The notes beneath the pieces were generated by a model. It saw only the letters and a list, made by a program, of their open reading frames with translations, did no database searches and was not told where the DNA came from. From the NCBI GenBank assembly GCA_030683005.1, contig JAUXMY010000006.1, positions 1 through 64,000 on the forward strand: a stretch of DNA of 64,000 nucleotides, written 5' to 3'. The stretch is from Caulobacter sp. (GTDB lineage: Bacteria; Pseudomonadota; Alphaproteobacteria; Caulobacterales; Caulobacteraceae). A program made the position numbers and the translations under genes. This document shows positions 1 through 8,041 of this stretch, piece by piece (the first letter of the stretch is position 1; every line of letters starts with the position of its first letter).

Positions 1-651
1 GCGCACGAACTGCGCACCCCGCTGGCCAGCATACTCGGCTTCACCGAACTGCTGATGAGTCAGGACTACGACGCCGAAATCCGGCGCGACCTGGTGGAGA
101 CCCTCCATCGTCAGTCATCCAGCCTGGTGGGGCTGGTCAACGAACTGCTCGACCTGGCCCGCATCGAAGTGCGCGCCGGCAAGGACTTCACCATCCGCGC
201 ACAAGCGCTGCAGCCCATCGTCGACGCCACCGTGCGCCACCTGATGGTGCCCGGCGATCCGCGCAAGGTCACCCTCAAGCTCGCCGGCAGCCTGCCGCCA
301 GTGCTGGCGGATGCCGACAAGCTGGGGCAGGCCCTGCTCAACCTGCTCGCCAATGCCTACAAGTATTCGCCAAAGGGCGGTGTGATCGAACTCGCGACGT
401 TGACACGGCAAGGGGCGGGCGGGCTGCAAGTCGGCATCGCGGTGACCGACCACGGCATCGGCATGAATGCCGACGCTACCGCGCGGGTCGGCGAACGCTT
501 CTACCGCGCCGACAACGCCGGCGATATCCCCGGCGCCGGACTGGGCCTGTCGCTGGTCAAGGAGATTCTCGACATCCATCACGGCGAACTCCAGATCGAG
601 AGCCGCCCCGGCGAGGGCGCCACTGTCACGCTTTGGTTGCCGGCGGCGTAA
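1..651 (+). CDS. sensor histidine kinase, C-terminal part (gene runs off the left edge)
   Basis: Two-component sensor kinase of which only the catalytic end is in the window. Reading from base 1, the frame opens with AHELRTPLASI, the H-box whose His is the phosphorylation site, so the HisKA dimerisation domain is entered at its start and all sensor domains lie outside. The HATPase domain follows: N-box around NLLANAYKYS, G1 box TDHGIGM, and G2 box GAGLGLSL, ending in a typical GEGATVTLWLPAA tail. The visible part is 216 residues. There is no response regulator immediately downstream, so its partner is probably upstream. The signal sensed cannot be told. Confidence 0.93.
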   Translation, partial: AHELRTPLASILGFTELLMSQDYDAEIRRDLVETLHRQSSSLVGLVNELLDLARIEVRAGKDFTIRAQALQPIVDATVRHLMVPGDPRKVTLKLAGSLPPVLADADKLGQALLNLLANAYKYSPKGGVIELATLTRQGAGGLQVGIAVTDHGIGMNADATARVGERFYRADNAGDIPGAGLGLSLVKEILDIHHGELQIESRPGEGATVTLWLPAA

Positions 652-831
652 GCCGGCATGGGCAGGCCGCCGTGCGTCCTGGCCCGCACCCGCGCGGGCT
701 TGCACATTCACCCGTAATTTACTCGCGCGTCCGTTGAGGTACCAACGTATCAAATTTATCAAATATTTGACTAAATGATAAAAGTGATAAACACTCCTGA
801 AATGGTAACGCTGAAACCTCAGGAGTCAAGC
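652..831 (+). promoter_or_regulatory. AT-rich intergenic region upstream of the HD-GYP gene, with a 12-base palindrome
   Basis: This 180-base gap changes from GC-rich to strongly AT-rich at about 740. It contains a perfect palindrome TCAAATATTTGA at 759-770 and a GATAAA repeat just after it. This is the expected place for the promoter of the HD-GYP gene and possibly for a regulator site. No confident -35/-10 pair was found. A Shine-Dalgarno AGGAG at 821-825 lies 6 bases before the ATG at 832 and decides that start over an in-frame ATG at 775. Confidence 0.45.
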
Positions 832-1578
832 ATGAATGTTTCTCTGCCCCAAGCCGGTCACGCGGCAATCGACCGCCAGATCGAGCGTTTTGCCGCCGAT
901 ATCCACCGTCTGATGACCGAGCGCGATCAGGCGCTGGAGGCGTCGCGCCGGATCCGGCGCGACGCGCTGCTGCGGCTCGCGGCCGCGGCGGAGCTGAAGG
1001 ATGACGACACCGGCGTGCATATCGTGCGCATGGGGTACACCTCGGCCCTGATCGCGCTGGCGCTGGACTGTCCGGACGACTGGTCGGAGCGGCTGTTTTA
1101 CGCCAGCCGCATGCACGACATCGGCAAGCTGGGCATCCCGGACAGCATCCTGAAGAAACCCGGCCCGCTCACCGCCGATGAGCGCGAGGTGATGAATCGC
1201 CATCCCGAGCTCGGCTGGGCATTGCTGGCTGATTCTGACAATCCCTTGTTCCAGCTGGCGGCCGAAGTTGCGCTGACTCACCACGAACGCTGGGACGGCA
1301 GCGGCTACCCCGGCGGGATGGCGGGAGAGGCGATCCCCCTGTCAGGGCGCATCGTGGGGGTGGCGGATTTTTTCGACGCCCTGACGATGGATCGCGTTTA
1401 TCGTCCGGCCTTTTCCGACGAGCGGGCACTGGCCATGCTGGGCGAGGCATCGGGGAGTCATTTCGACCCCAGGGTGGTGACGGCTTTCTTTACGGTAAAG
1501 GAACGCATCATCGCCGTCCGCGACCGCGTCAACGGCGGCGAATCCCCATCCCTGGCCGATGCCTGGAAAAGCGCATGA
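832..1578 (+). CDS. HD-GYP domain protein, probable cyclic-di-GMP phosphodiesterase
   Basis: Predicted to hydrolyse cyclic di-GMP. The 248-residue protein is almost only the HD-GYP domain. It has the metal-binding HD at 95-96, the HHE triad at 150-152, and the GYP motif in DGSGYP at 155-160. An upstream His in DDTGVH (63) matches the first metal ligand, and the distal VADFFDALTMDRVY segment is also present. There is no receiver or sensor domain, unlike RpfG-type proteins. A helical N-terminal stretch (about 10-50) may dimerise. The neighbouring histidine kinase and MscS channel give no clear operon logic. The catalytic motif set is complete, so activity is likely. Confidence 0.9.
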   Translation: MNVSLPQAGHAAIDRQIERFAADIHRLMTERDQALEASRRIRRDALLRLAAAAELKDDDTGVHIVRMGYTSALIALALDCPDDWSERLFYASRMHDIGKLGIPDSILKKPGPLTADEREVMNRHPELGWALLADSDNPLFQLAAEVALTHHERWDGSGYPGGMAGEAIPLSGRIVGVADFFDALTMDRVYRPAFSDERALAMLGEASGSHFDPRVVTAFFTVKERIIAVRDRVNGGESPSLADAWKSA

Positions 1579-1686
1579 CGCCGCCGCTGCACGGCCTCGC
1601 CGCGGCGCGCGGGGTCCGGGCCTTCAGCGAAAATTCCGCCGAAACCATGGTTGAAGCGTCGGCTAGAACGTCACGGGAGCATGCTC

Positions 1687-3342
1687 ATGTCTGAACGTAT
1701 CGTCGCCCTGGTTTGCGGCCTGGCCGCCCTGTTTTTCGTCAGCGCCGGTCATGCGGACGTTCCGGCCGCGCCGGTGACGTTCCAGGGCGAAACCCTGCTC
1801 GAGATCCGTGCGCCGTTCGGCGCCTTCACGCCCGCCGAGCGGGCCGCGGCCATCGCCGAGCGTCTGGAGGTTCTCGCCGGACAGGCGGAACCGGTGCGGA
1901 TCGCGGTTGGCACCCACGAATCCGTCAGCGAAATCCGGAGCGGCGAGGCGGTCATCATGGCGGTCACGGACGCTGATGCCGCGGCAGCGGAACAGCCGCG
2001 CGACGCGCTGGCCGCCAGCTACGCCCGGCGCATGGAGGAAACGCTGGTCAGGGCGCAGACGGAACGCTCGGCGCAATACCTGCGCCAAAGCTGGCTCTAC
2101 ACCACGGCGGCGACGGCCGCGCTGGGACTCTTTCTGTTCGGCCTGCGTGCCGCGGTACGCCGTGGGCGCGGCCATATCGAGGCGCGGCGCGCCGCCGATC
2201 GCCTGGCGCTGAACCTGCAAAACGCCGAACTGGTCTCAGCCGATCGCATGGCGGTCTTGCTGTTGCGCGGCATGACGACGCTGGCCCTGGGCCTGGCGCT
2301 GCTGGCGCTGTATTTCCACCTTTCGCTGGTATTCAGTTTCTTTCCCGCCACCCGCGCCTGGGCATCGCTGCTGATCGGCACCCTGCTGGCGCCGCTACGC
2401 GCCGCCGGCCTGGCCCTGCTGGACTATCTGCCGAATGTCGGCGTCATCCTGCTGGTGATCGGCCTGATGGTCGTGCTCACCCGTTTCGTCCGCTTTGTTT
2501 TCGACGCCCTCGGCGCAGGAACGCTGCGCTTCAAGGGCTTTCATCCGGAATGGGCGGACACCACGTTCAAGATCGCCCGCTTCGTGATCATCGTCTTCGC
2601 CGCCGTGGTGATATTTCCCTATTTGCCCGGGGCGGGATCGCCGGGCTTCCAGGGCATCTCGATCTTTCTCGGCGCGCTGCTGTCGCTGGGTTCCGGTTCG
2701 GCCGTCGCCAACATCGTTGCCGGCATCGTGCTGACCTACACGCGGGCCTTCCGTGTCGGCGACCGCATCCGGGTCAACGACAGCGAGGGCGATGTGATCA
2801 ACCACACCCTGATCGCGACCCGGGTGCGCACCATCAAGAACGTGGACATCGTCATTCCCAACGCGGTGCTGCTGGGCAACCACATGATCAATTACAGCGC
2901 GGTCGCCGAAGAGCAGGGCCTGGTCCTGCACAGCAAGGTCACCATCGGCTACGACGTGCCCTGGCGCCAGGTGCATGAACTGCTGATCGCGGCGGCGCGG
3001 GATACCCAATTGATTCTCGCGGAGCCGGCGCCCTACGTGCTGCAAACCAGCCTCGACGATTTCTACGTCTCCTACCAGATCAACGCCACAACGCGGGCCT
3101 CGCGGCAGCAGGCATCGATTTATTCGGAGTTGCACCAGCATATCCAGGACCGCTTCCATGCCGCCGGGGTCGAAATCCTCTCGCCGCATTACGCCGCGGT
3201 GCGCGACGGGCAGGCCATCGCCATGCCGGCGGAAAGCCTGCCGGCAGATTATGTGGCACCGCCCTTCCGGCTGAGTCTGCGGCGGGATGTCAATGTCGAT
3301 AGTGAGACGATGAATCGGCCTTCTTCGAGAGTTGGGGGGTGA
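1687..3342 (+). CDS. mechanosensitive ion channel of the MscS family with N-terminal periplasmic region
   Basis: Inner-membrane channel thought to open on membrane tension. The ATG at 1687 is chosen because GGGAG at 1675-1679 sits 7 bases before it and the resulting protein begins with a clean signal peptide ending near SAGHA. After a periplasmic stretch come about five hydrophobic segments. The last, around residues 325-350 (GALLSLGSGSAVANIVAG), is the Gly/Ala-rich pore helix of MscS, followed by the beta domain (FRVGDRIRVND). The length of 551 residues exceeds E. coli MscS (286) because of the extra N-terminal part. Its composition matches the left part of the window. Confidence 0.9.
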   Translation: MSERIVALVCGLAALFFVSAGHADVPAAPVTFQGETLLEIRAPFGAFTPAERAAAIAERLEVLAGQAEPVRIAVGTHESVSEIRSGEAVIMAVTDADAAAAEQPRDALAASYARRMEETLVRAQTERSAQYLRQSWLYTTAATAALGLFLFGLRAAVRRGRGHIEARRAADRLALNLQNAELVSADRMAVLLLRGMTTLALGLALLALYFHLSLVFSFFPATRAWASLLIGTLLAPLRAAGLALLDYLPNVGVILLVIGLMVVLTRFVRFVFDALGAGTLRFKGFHPEWADTTFKIARFVIIVFAAVVIFPYLPGAGSPGFQGISIFLGALLSLGSGSAVANIVAGIVLTYTRAFRVGDRIRVNDSEGDVINHTLIATRVRTIKNVDIVIPNAVLLGNHMINYSAVAEEQGLVLHSKVTIGYDVPWRQVHELLIAAARDTQLILAEPAPYVLQTSLDDFYVSYQINATTRASRQQASIYSELHQHIQDRFHAAGVEILSPHYAAVRDGQAIAMPAESLPADYVAPPFRLSLRRDVNVDSETMNRPSSRVGG

Positions 3343-3364
3343 TGCCGTCATCTGGATTGCCCGT

Positions 3365-3425
3365 GCCGTGGAATGACGGTCCAGTTTGCCGTGGAATCGG
3401 TGGTCAGGTTGGCGTGGAATACGCA
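3365..3425. repeat. three 23-base tandem repeats resembling an IS21-family element end
   Basis: GCCGTGGAAT occurs at 3365-3374 and 3388-3397, and GGCGTGGAAT at 3411-3420, at an exact 23-base period. Spaced copies of TGGAAT separated by a GGTCA-like segment are the layout of the multiple terminal repeats of IS21-family elements. No istA or istB reading frame is nearby, so this would be a solo remnant end. It lies where an AbiEii-like fragment is cut off, consistent with insertion and later deletion. The family assignment is from memory of IS21 ends and is not proven. Confidence 0.45.
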
Positions 3426-3571
3426 GAGCGGGCGCCGAACTCCAACATGACGACGGGCGCAATATAGCCGGTGCCGGTGGCCAGCGGTGTGTGGTCGATG
3501 AATATTTTGTCGCCCCCGGCTCGCACGGTTGCCGGCAGATCCTGCTGCTCAAAGTCATGCTTGAGACGTGG
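3404..3571 (-). pseudogene. fragment of an AbiEii/AbiGii-type nucleotidyltransferase toxin
   Basis: The minus-strand frame between stops at 3572 and 3404 encodes about 55 residues containing GYIAPVVMLEFGARS. This resembles the mid-protein segment of AbiEii (type IV toxin, nucleotidyltransferase fold) proteins, where a V-x-LEFGARS strand is typical. There is no start codon with a ribosome site, no N-terminal catalytic domain and no AbiEi partner. The fragment ends within the IS21-like repeats. It is most likely a decayed abortive-infection module. The assignment is a motif-level match only. Confidence 0.4.
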
Positions 3572-3727
3572 TTAGGGCATACGATTCCATCCCGCTTTAC
3601 GGTGCTTTAGCGCGTAGCAGATCGGAGTACCCCTCAAAGGGATATTGAAAAAGGCCTTGCGGCGTGGGGTTGAAAAGACTGGTTAATGGTGCCATTATTA
3701 GCCCATTCTAACGTGCTGGAGATGACT

Positions 3728-3982
3728 ATGGCACACCAAGTCCTGGCGGAAACGACTGCCAGTGTTTCTGAATTGAAGCGTAATCCAATGGCCACTGTGG
3801 CGGCGGGTGAGGGCTTTCCCGTTGCGATTCTTAACCGCAACGCGCCGGCTTTCTACTGTGTTCCTGCCAAAGCCTACGAGGAACTGATGAACCGGTTGGA
3901 AGATATCGAACTGAACGCGCTCGCCGATGCTCGCCTGAAGGATGGAAAGGCTTCGGTGCGAGTCACGCTGGATGAGCTATGA
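3728..3982 (+). CDS. antitoxin of the Phd/YefM (StbD-like) family
   Basis: An 84-residue antitoxin expected to bind its own promoter and neutralise the RelE-like toxin encoded next. The N-terminal half (ASVSELKRNPMATVAAGEGF) is the Phd/YefM DNA-binding fold, with the usual V-S-x-L-K-R-N-P start. FPVAILNRNAPAFYCVPAKAYEEL continues the conserved core. The acidic, helical C-terminus wraps the toxin in this family. The ATG at 3728 is preferred because GGAG lies 6 bases upstream; an in-frame ATG at 3722 is also possible. It overlaps the toxin gene by 11 bases, so the two are translationally coupled. Confidence 0.85.
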   Translation: MAHQVLAETTASVSELKRNPMATVAAGEGFPVAILNRNAPAFYCVPAKAYEELMNRLEDIELNALADARLKDGKASVRVTLDEL

Positions 3983-4256
3983 GCTGAACTTTCATCCGAA
4001 TGCGCTGGATGAGTGGCGCAAGCTGGATAAATCCGTGCGGGACCAGTTCAAGAAAAAACTGGCAGAACGGCTGGAAAACCCCATGGTTCCGGGTTCACAG
4101 CTTTCGGGCCAGAAAGACCGTTTCAAGATCAAACTGCGCAATGCGGGTTATCGATTGGTCTATGAAGTACGCGATAAACAGCTTGTGGTGCTCGTTGTTG
4201 CGGTTGGTAAACGGGAACGCAACGCGGTTTATAAAGCAGCCTCCCATCGCTCCTGA
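3972..4256 (+). CDS. toxin of the RelE/StbE family
   Basis: A 94-residue RelE-superfamily toxin, which in this family cleaves mRNA at the ribosome. The sequence has the expected order: an N-terminal helix pair (ALDEWRKLDKSVRDQFKKKL), then basic beta strands KIKLRNAGYRLVYEV and VVLVVAVGKRERNAVYKAA that carry the Arg and Lys residues used for catalysis in RelE homologues. The start ATG at 3972 lies inside the antitoxin gene. The earlier in-frame ATG at 3942 would add residues without family match. It forms a complete two-gene module next to decayed mobile DNA. Confidence 0.87.
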   Translation: MSYELNFHPNALDEWRKLDKSVRDQFKKKLAERLENPMVPGSQLSGQKDRFKIKLRNAGYRLVYEVRDKQLVVLVVAVGKRERNAVYKAASHRS

Positions 4257-4372
4257 ATACCTGCACTTACGGGCGCACTTGGCCCGCGTGGTGCGGGCTG
4301 AATGAAAGCACTTTCGCGTGCGGTCGTGGGGTGACGAAGTATGATGCGCTGCCCAATCCCTCCCATTTGTCC

Positions 4373-5605
4373 ATGAGTACTGTTGCAATTATCGGTGGCG
4401 GCCCGGCCGGTTTGATGACGGCCGAGGTGCTTGCACAAGGCGGCGTTCAGGTCGATCTGTACGACGCCATGCCTTCGGTGGGGCGCAAGTTCCTGCTGGC
4501 GGGGGTAGGCGGCATGAACATCACTCATTCCGAGCCGTTTGATGCTTTCCTGTCGCGCTACGGCGCACGAGTCACTGAAACCAAACCGCTGCTTGAAGCC
4601 TTTCCCCCCGCAACACTGCGTGAGTGGATCCACGGGCTGGGGGTCGAGACCTTCGTTGGCTCGTCAGGGCGTGTATTCCCGAAGGATATGAAGGCCGCGC
4701 CGCTGTTGCGCGCGTGGTTGCATCGTCTGCGCGAAGCCGGGGTGCGGTTTCATATGCGTCATCGTTGGCTGGGCTGGACTGACAGAGGCGCGTTGCGCTT
4801 CGCTACTCAGCAGGGCGAGATTGTCGTGAAAGCTGATGCCGTGGTGCTGGCGTTGGGCGGCGGCAGCTGGGCGAAACTGGGGTCGGACGGCGCGTGGGCG
4901 CCGTTGCTGGCGCAGCGTGGGATTGGGGTGACGCCCTTGCTGCCATCGAACTGCGGCTTCGACGTGGCGGGCGGATGGAGCGAACATCTACGCAGCCGCT
5001 TTGCCGGGCAGCCGCTAAAAACCGTGGCGCTGCGTTTCACCGATGCTGCGGGAAACACGCATCAGCGCAAAGGCGAGCTGATGCTGTCCGATAGCGGGGT
5101 CGAGGGCAGCCTGGTGTATGCCCTGTCGGCGCCGCTGCGCGACACGATTGCGGCGCGGGTCGAGGTCACTGTCGAGCTTGATTTGGTGCCCGATAAAATA
5201 TTGGAGCGCGTCGTCGCCGAAGTCGCTCACCCGCGTGGTGCGCGTTCGCTGTCCAGCCATCTGCAAAGCCGGGCTGGGATCAAAGGCGTGAAAATGGCGT
5301 TGCTGCGCGAACGCTTGTCAGCGGACCAATTGAATGACCCAATCAAACTCTCTAACGCGATAAAATCGCTGCCGCTCACGCTTGTTGCAGCGCGCCCACT
5401 CGATGAGGCGATCAGCAGTGCCGGGGGCGTGCGCTTCGAGTCACTCGATGAAACACTCATGCTGCGTGACCTGCCCGGCGTGTTTTGCGCAGGCGAGATG
5501 CTGGATTGGGAAGCGCCTACCGGCGGCTATCTGCTCACGGCCTGTTTTGCCAGCGGACGCGTGGCGGGGCAGGGCGCGTTGAATTATTTGACTGATAAAA
5601 ATTAA
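4373..5605 (+). CDS. FAD-dependent flavoprotein of the HI0933/BaiN type (PP_4765-like subgroup)
   Basis: NAD(P)/FAD-dependent oxidoreductase of unknown substrate. The N-terminus carries the Rossmann FAD motif VAIIGGGPAGLMTAE. It is followed by GRKFLLAGVGGMNITHSEP, the signature of the HI0933 family. The C-terminal GVFCAGEMLDWEAPTGGYLLTACFASGRVAG is the second FAD-contact segment. The length of 410 residues is normal. The ATG at 4373 puts the FAD motif at the usual distance from the N-terminus; an upstream GTG at 4331 has no family match. The next gene, 11 bases downstream, encodes another FAD enzyme, probably in one transcript. Confidence 0.88.
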   Translation: MSTVAIIGGGPAGLMTAEVLAQGGVQVDLYDAMPSVGRKFLLAGVGGMNITHSEPFDAFLSRYGARVTETKPLLEAFPPATLREWIHGLGVETFVGSSGRVFPKDMKAAPLLRAWLHRLREAGVRFHMRHRWLGWTDRGALRFATQQGEIVVKADAVVLALGGGSWAKLGSDGAWAPLLAQRGIGVTPLLPSNCGFDVAGGWSEHLRSRFAGQPLKTVALRFTDAAGNTHQRKGELMLSDSGVEGSLVYALSAPLRDTIAARVEVTVELDLVPDKILERVVAEVAHPRGARSLSSHLQSRAGIKGVKMALLRERLSADQLNDPIKLSNAIKSLPLTLVAARPLDEAISSAGGVRFESLDETLMLRDLPGVFCAGEMLDWEAPTGGYLLTACFASGRVAGQGALNYLTDKN

Positions 5606-5616
5606 AGTACGACACC

Positions 5617-7239
5617 ATGTTGCGACTGACTGAACTCAAACTGCCGCTCGACCATCCACCCGAAGCTTTGCGGGTGGCCATTCTGCAACGTCTTGCCCTC
5701 AAGGACGATGAACTGCTGGGTTTCAGCATTTTCAAGCGCAGTTTTGATGCGCGTAAAAAGCACGCGATGCTGCTGATTTATGCGCTTGATATCGAAGTGC
5801 AGCATGAAGCGGCGCTGCTGAAGCAGTTCCGCACTGATCGCCATCTGATGCCGACACCGGACACGACCTATCGCTTCGTAGGTCAGGCGACGGAACCCTT
5901 GGCGTCGCGACCGATCGTGGTTGGCTTTGGTCCCTGTGGCATCTTTGCCGCACTGGTGCTGGCGCAAATGGGCTTCAAACCCATAGTGCTGGAGCGTGGC
6001 CGCGCGGTGCGCGAGCGGACGAAGGACACCTGGGGGCTGTGGCGCAAGCACATTCTCAATCCGGAATCCAATGTGCAGTTTGGCGAGGGCGGCGCGGGCA
6101 CGTTTTCCGATGGCAAGCTCTACAGCCAGATCAAGGATCCCAAACACTACGGGCGCAAGGTCATCGCTGAATTTGTCAAAGCGGGTGCGCCGAAAGAAAT
6201 CGTATATGTGTCGAAACCCCACATCGGCACCTTTCGCCTGGTTGGGGTGGTTGAGGCGATGCGTCACGAGATTGAGGCGCTCGGCGGTGAGATCCGGTTC
6301 GAGCAGCGGGTGACGGATGTGGTGATTGAAGAAGGCGCCAAGGGTAAGCATATCCGTGGCGTGGTGCTGGCCGGCGGCGAAACGTTGCGCAGCGATCATG
6401 TCGTACTCGCGCTCGGCCACAGCGCCCGCGACACCTTCGAGATGTTGCATACACGCGGCGTCTTTATGGAAGCCAAGGCTTTTTCGATCGGCTTTCGTAT
6501 CGAGCATCCGCAGTCGCTGATCGACAAAGCCCGGCTGGGACCGAATGCGGGGAATCCGCTGCTGGGCGCAGCAGATTACAAGCTGGTGCATCACGCGAAA
6601 AATGGCCGCTCGGTGTATAGCTTCTGCATGTGCCCCGGGGGCATGGTGGTGGCGGCGGCATCCGAGCCGAATCGTGTGGTCACCAACGGCATGAGCCAGT
6701 ATTCGCGCAACGAGCGCAATGCCAATGCCGGCATCGTGGTGGGTATCACGCCCGCGGATTATCCGGGTGGGCCGTTGGCTGGCATTGAATTGCAGCGGAA
6801 GCTGGAATCACACGCATTTGAACTGGGCGGGGGCAATTACGAGGCGCCGGTGCAACTGGTCGGCGATTTTCTTGCAGGCACGCCCTCGACGCAACTCGGT
6901 AGCGTTGAGCCGTCGTATCAGCCCGGCGTGCGTCTCACCGACCTGGCATCCTGCCTGCCGGATTTCGCAATCGAAGCGATTCGCGAAGCGCTGCCTGCGT
7001 TCGACCAGCAGATCAAGGGGTTTGCGATGAACGATGCCGTGCTTACCGGGGTCGAGACGCGCACCTCATCGCCGCTGCGCATTACCCGCGGGGAGGATTA
7101 TCAAAGCCTCAACGTCAAGGGCCTTTATCCGGCAGGCGAGGGCGCCGGCTACGCAGGCGGCATTCTTTCTGCGGGTGTGGATGGCATCCGGGTGGCAGAA
7201 GCCGTGGCGCTACAGAGTCTGGGACAAGCCGCACCCTGA
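5617..7239 (+). CDS. FAD-dependent dehydrogenase (COG2509-like)
   Basis: A 540-residue flavoprotein of the uncharacterised FAD-dependent dehydrogenase group. The N-terminal 90 residues form the small domain typical of this group (LKLPLDHPPEAL, then LALKDDELLGFSIFKRSFDARKK). The FAD-binding motif VVGFGPCGIFAALVLAQMG follows, and FGEGGAGTFSDGKLYSQIKD is a hallmark. The C-terminus ends with LYPAGEGAGYAGGILSAGVDGIRVAEA. The substrate is unknown. It follows the previous flavoprotein at 11 bases, suggesting co-transcription. Confidence 0.88.
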   Translation: MLRLTELKLPLDHPPEALRVAILQRLALKDDELLGFSIFKRSFDARKKHAMLLIYALDIEVQHEAALLKQFRTDRHLMPTPDTTYRFVGQATEPLASRPIVVGFGPCGIFAALVLAQMGFKPIVLERGRAVRERTKDTWGLWRKHILNPESNVQFGEGGAGTFSDGKLYSQIKDPKHYGRKVIAEFVKAGAPKEIVYVSKPHIGTFRLVGVVEAMRHEIEALGGEIRFEQRVTDVVIEEGAKGKHIRGVVLAGGETLRSDHVVLALGHSARDTFEMLHTRGVFMEAKAFSIGFRIEHPQSLIDKARLGPNAGNPLLGAADYKLVHHAKNGRSVYSFCMCPGGMVVAAASEPNRVVTNGMSQYSRNERNANAGIVVGITPADYPGGPLAGIELQRKLESHAFELGGGNYEAPVQLVGDFLAGTPSTQLGSVEPSYQPGVRLTDLASCLPDFAIEAIREALPAFDQQIKGFAMNDAVLTGVETRTSSPLRITRGEDYQSLNVKGLYPAGEGAGYAGGILSAGVDGIRVAEAVALQSLGQAAP

Positions 7240-7351
7240 ACATGCCGCCGGATGGCTCCAGGGGCGGTTGGCTGTTTCCAAAAAAACAAGCCGTCCCATG
7301 TCTGTTTGGGTTCGGTTCTGCTGTAGCGCTACTTATCTGGTGAGGGTTGAC

Positions 7352-7672
7352 TCAAGGTGCGCCGCTGGCGAGCCAGCGTGCGCAGTCATCCCCTAATTCA
7401 CGTTCGCAGCGTGCCTCGTATTCAGCCGACTCTTCCGGCGTGAGTGTGTCACGCCAGCGACCGTTGACGCCTTTGTTGATGAAGACCTCGGCGCCACCAT
7501 CCCAGAAGGCGCCACCCAGCGGGACGCTTTGGGCGGCGTGTTGTTTCATCCAGTCGAAGCTGCAATAGGTGACACCGGGTTCCGTACAGCCAGGAATTAA
7601 CAGCCCCCGGATGATCGGCAAGTGACCATTCTGATCGTAGACAATAGGCAGGGTTGTGCCAGACGCTTGCAT
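7352..7672 (-). pseudogene. C-terminal fragment of a sulfotransferase
   Basis: The 106-residue frame matches only the end of PAPS-dependent sulfotransferases. CSFDWMKQHA, AEVFINKGVNGRWRD and LTPEESAEYEARC correspond to the C-terminal F-x-x-K-G-x-x-G-x-W segment that contacts the nucleotide sulfate donor. The N-terminal P-loop-like PAPS site and the catalytic His region are missing, and the presumed start lies within 30 bases of the arsR start on the other strand. It is probably a remnant truncated when the arsenic operon arrived; a short expressed peptide cannot be excluded. Confidence 0.5.
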
Positions 7673-7710
7673 TTGTTTCCATGTTTCGACTATTATCGAA
7701 ACATGGAAAC
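7667..7710 (+). promoter_or_regulatory. arsR promoter with a perfect 15-base inverted repeat over the -10 and the start codon
   Basis: GTTTCCATGTTTCGA at 7675-7689 and its exact reverse complement TCGAAACATGGAAAC at 7696-7710 flank the 6-base spacer CTATTA. A sigma-70-like pair TTGCAT (7667-7672) and TATTAT (7691-7696) is spaced 18 bases, placing transcription start near 7703, the A of the arsR ATG. The repeat therefore overlaps the -10 and the start codon. That is the expected position for an ArsR-type repressor operator released by arsenite. Confidence 0.7.
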
Positions 7711-8041
7711 AAATAATGCCGTCCTCGCTTTATCTGCACTGGCCCAAACCTCCCGGTTGGCTGTATTCCGCGCGCTGGTACAAGCCGGGCCGGCGGGGCT
7801 GGCCGCGGGCCGGATTGCCGAGGTGACCGGCATCCCGCCTTCGTCGCTTTCCTTTCATCTGAAAGAGCTGACACACGCCGACCTGGCGCACGCGCGTCAG
7901 GACGGTCGCTTCGTGATTTATACCGCGCAGTTCGACACCATGAATGCGCTGCTGGGTTTTCTGACTGATAACTGCTGCGGTGGCAATCCTTGCTCGCCGG
8001 TCTGCGCACCTGTTTGTCCAACCGAAAAGGAGTTCTCATGA
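7703..8041 (+). CDS. arsR: ArsR-family arsenite-responsive repressor
   Basis: A 112-residue winged-helix repressor of the arsenic operon. The helix-turn-helix runs through RIAEVTGIPPSSLSFHLKEL, with wing residues RQDGRFVIYTA. The inducer site is at the C-terminus, not in the recognition helix: Cys91-Cys92 and Cys97, with further Cys at 101 and 105. This resembles the C-terminal Cys95/96/102 arrangement known for Acidithiobacillus ferrooxidans ArsR. The start ATG at 7703 lies inside the operator and at the predicted transcription start, so the message may be leaderless. It overlaps arsI by ATGA. Confidence 0.92.
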   Translation: METNNAVLALSALAQTSRLAVFRALVQAGPAGLAAGRIAEVTGIPPSSLSFHLKELTHADLAHARQDGRFVIYTAQFDTMNALLGFLTDNCCGGNPCSPVCAPVCPTEKEFS

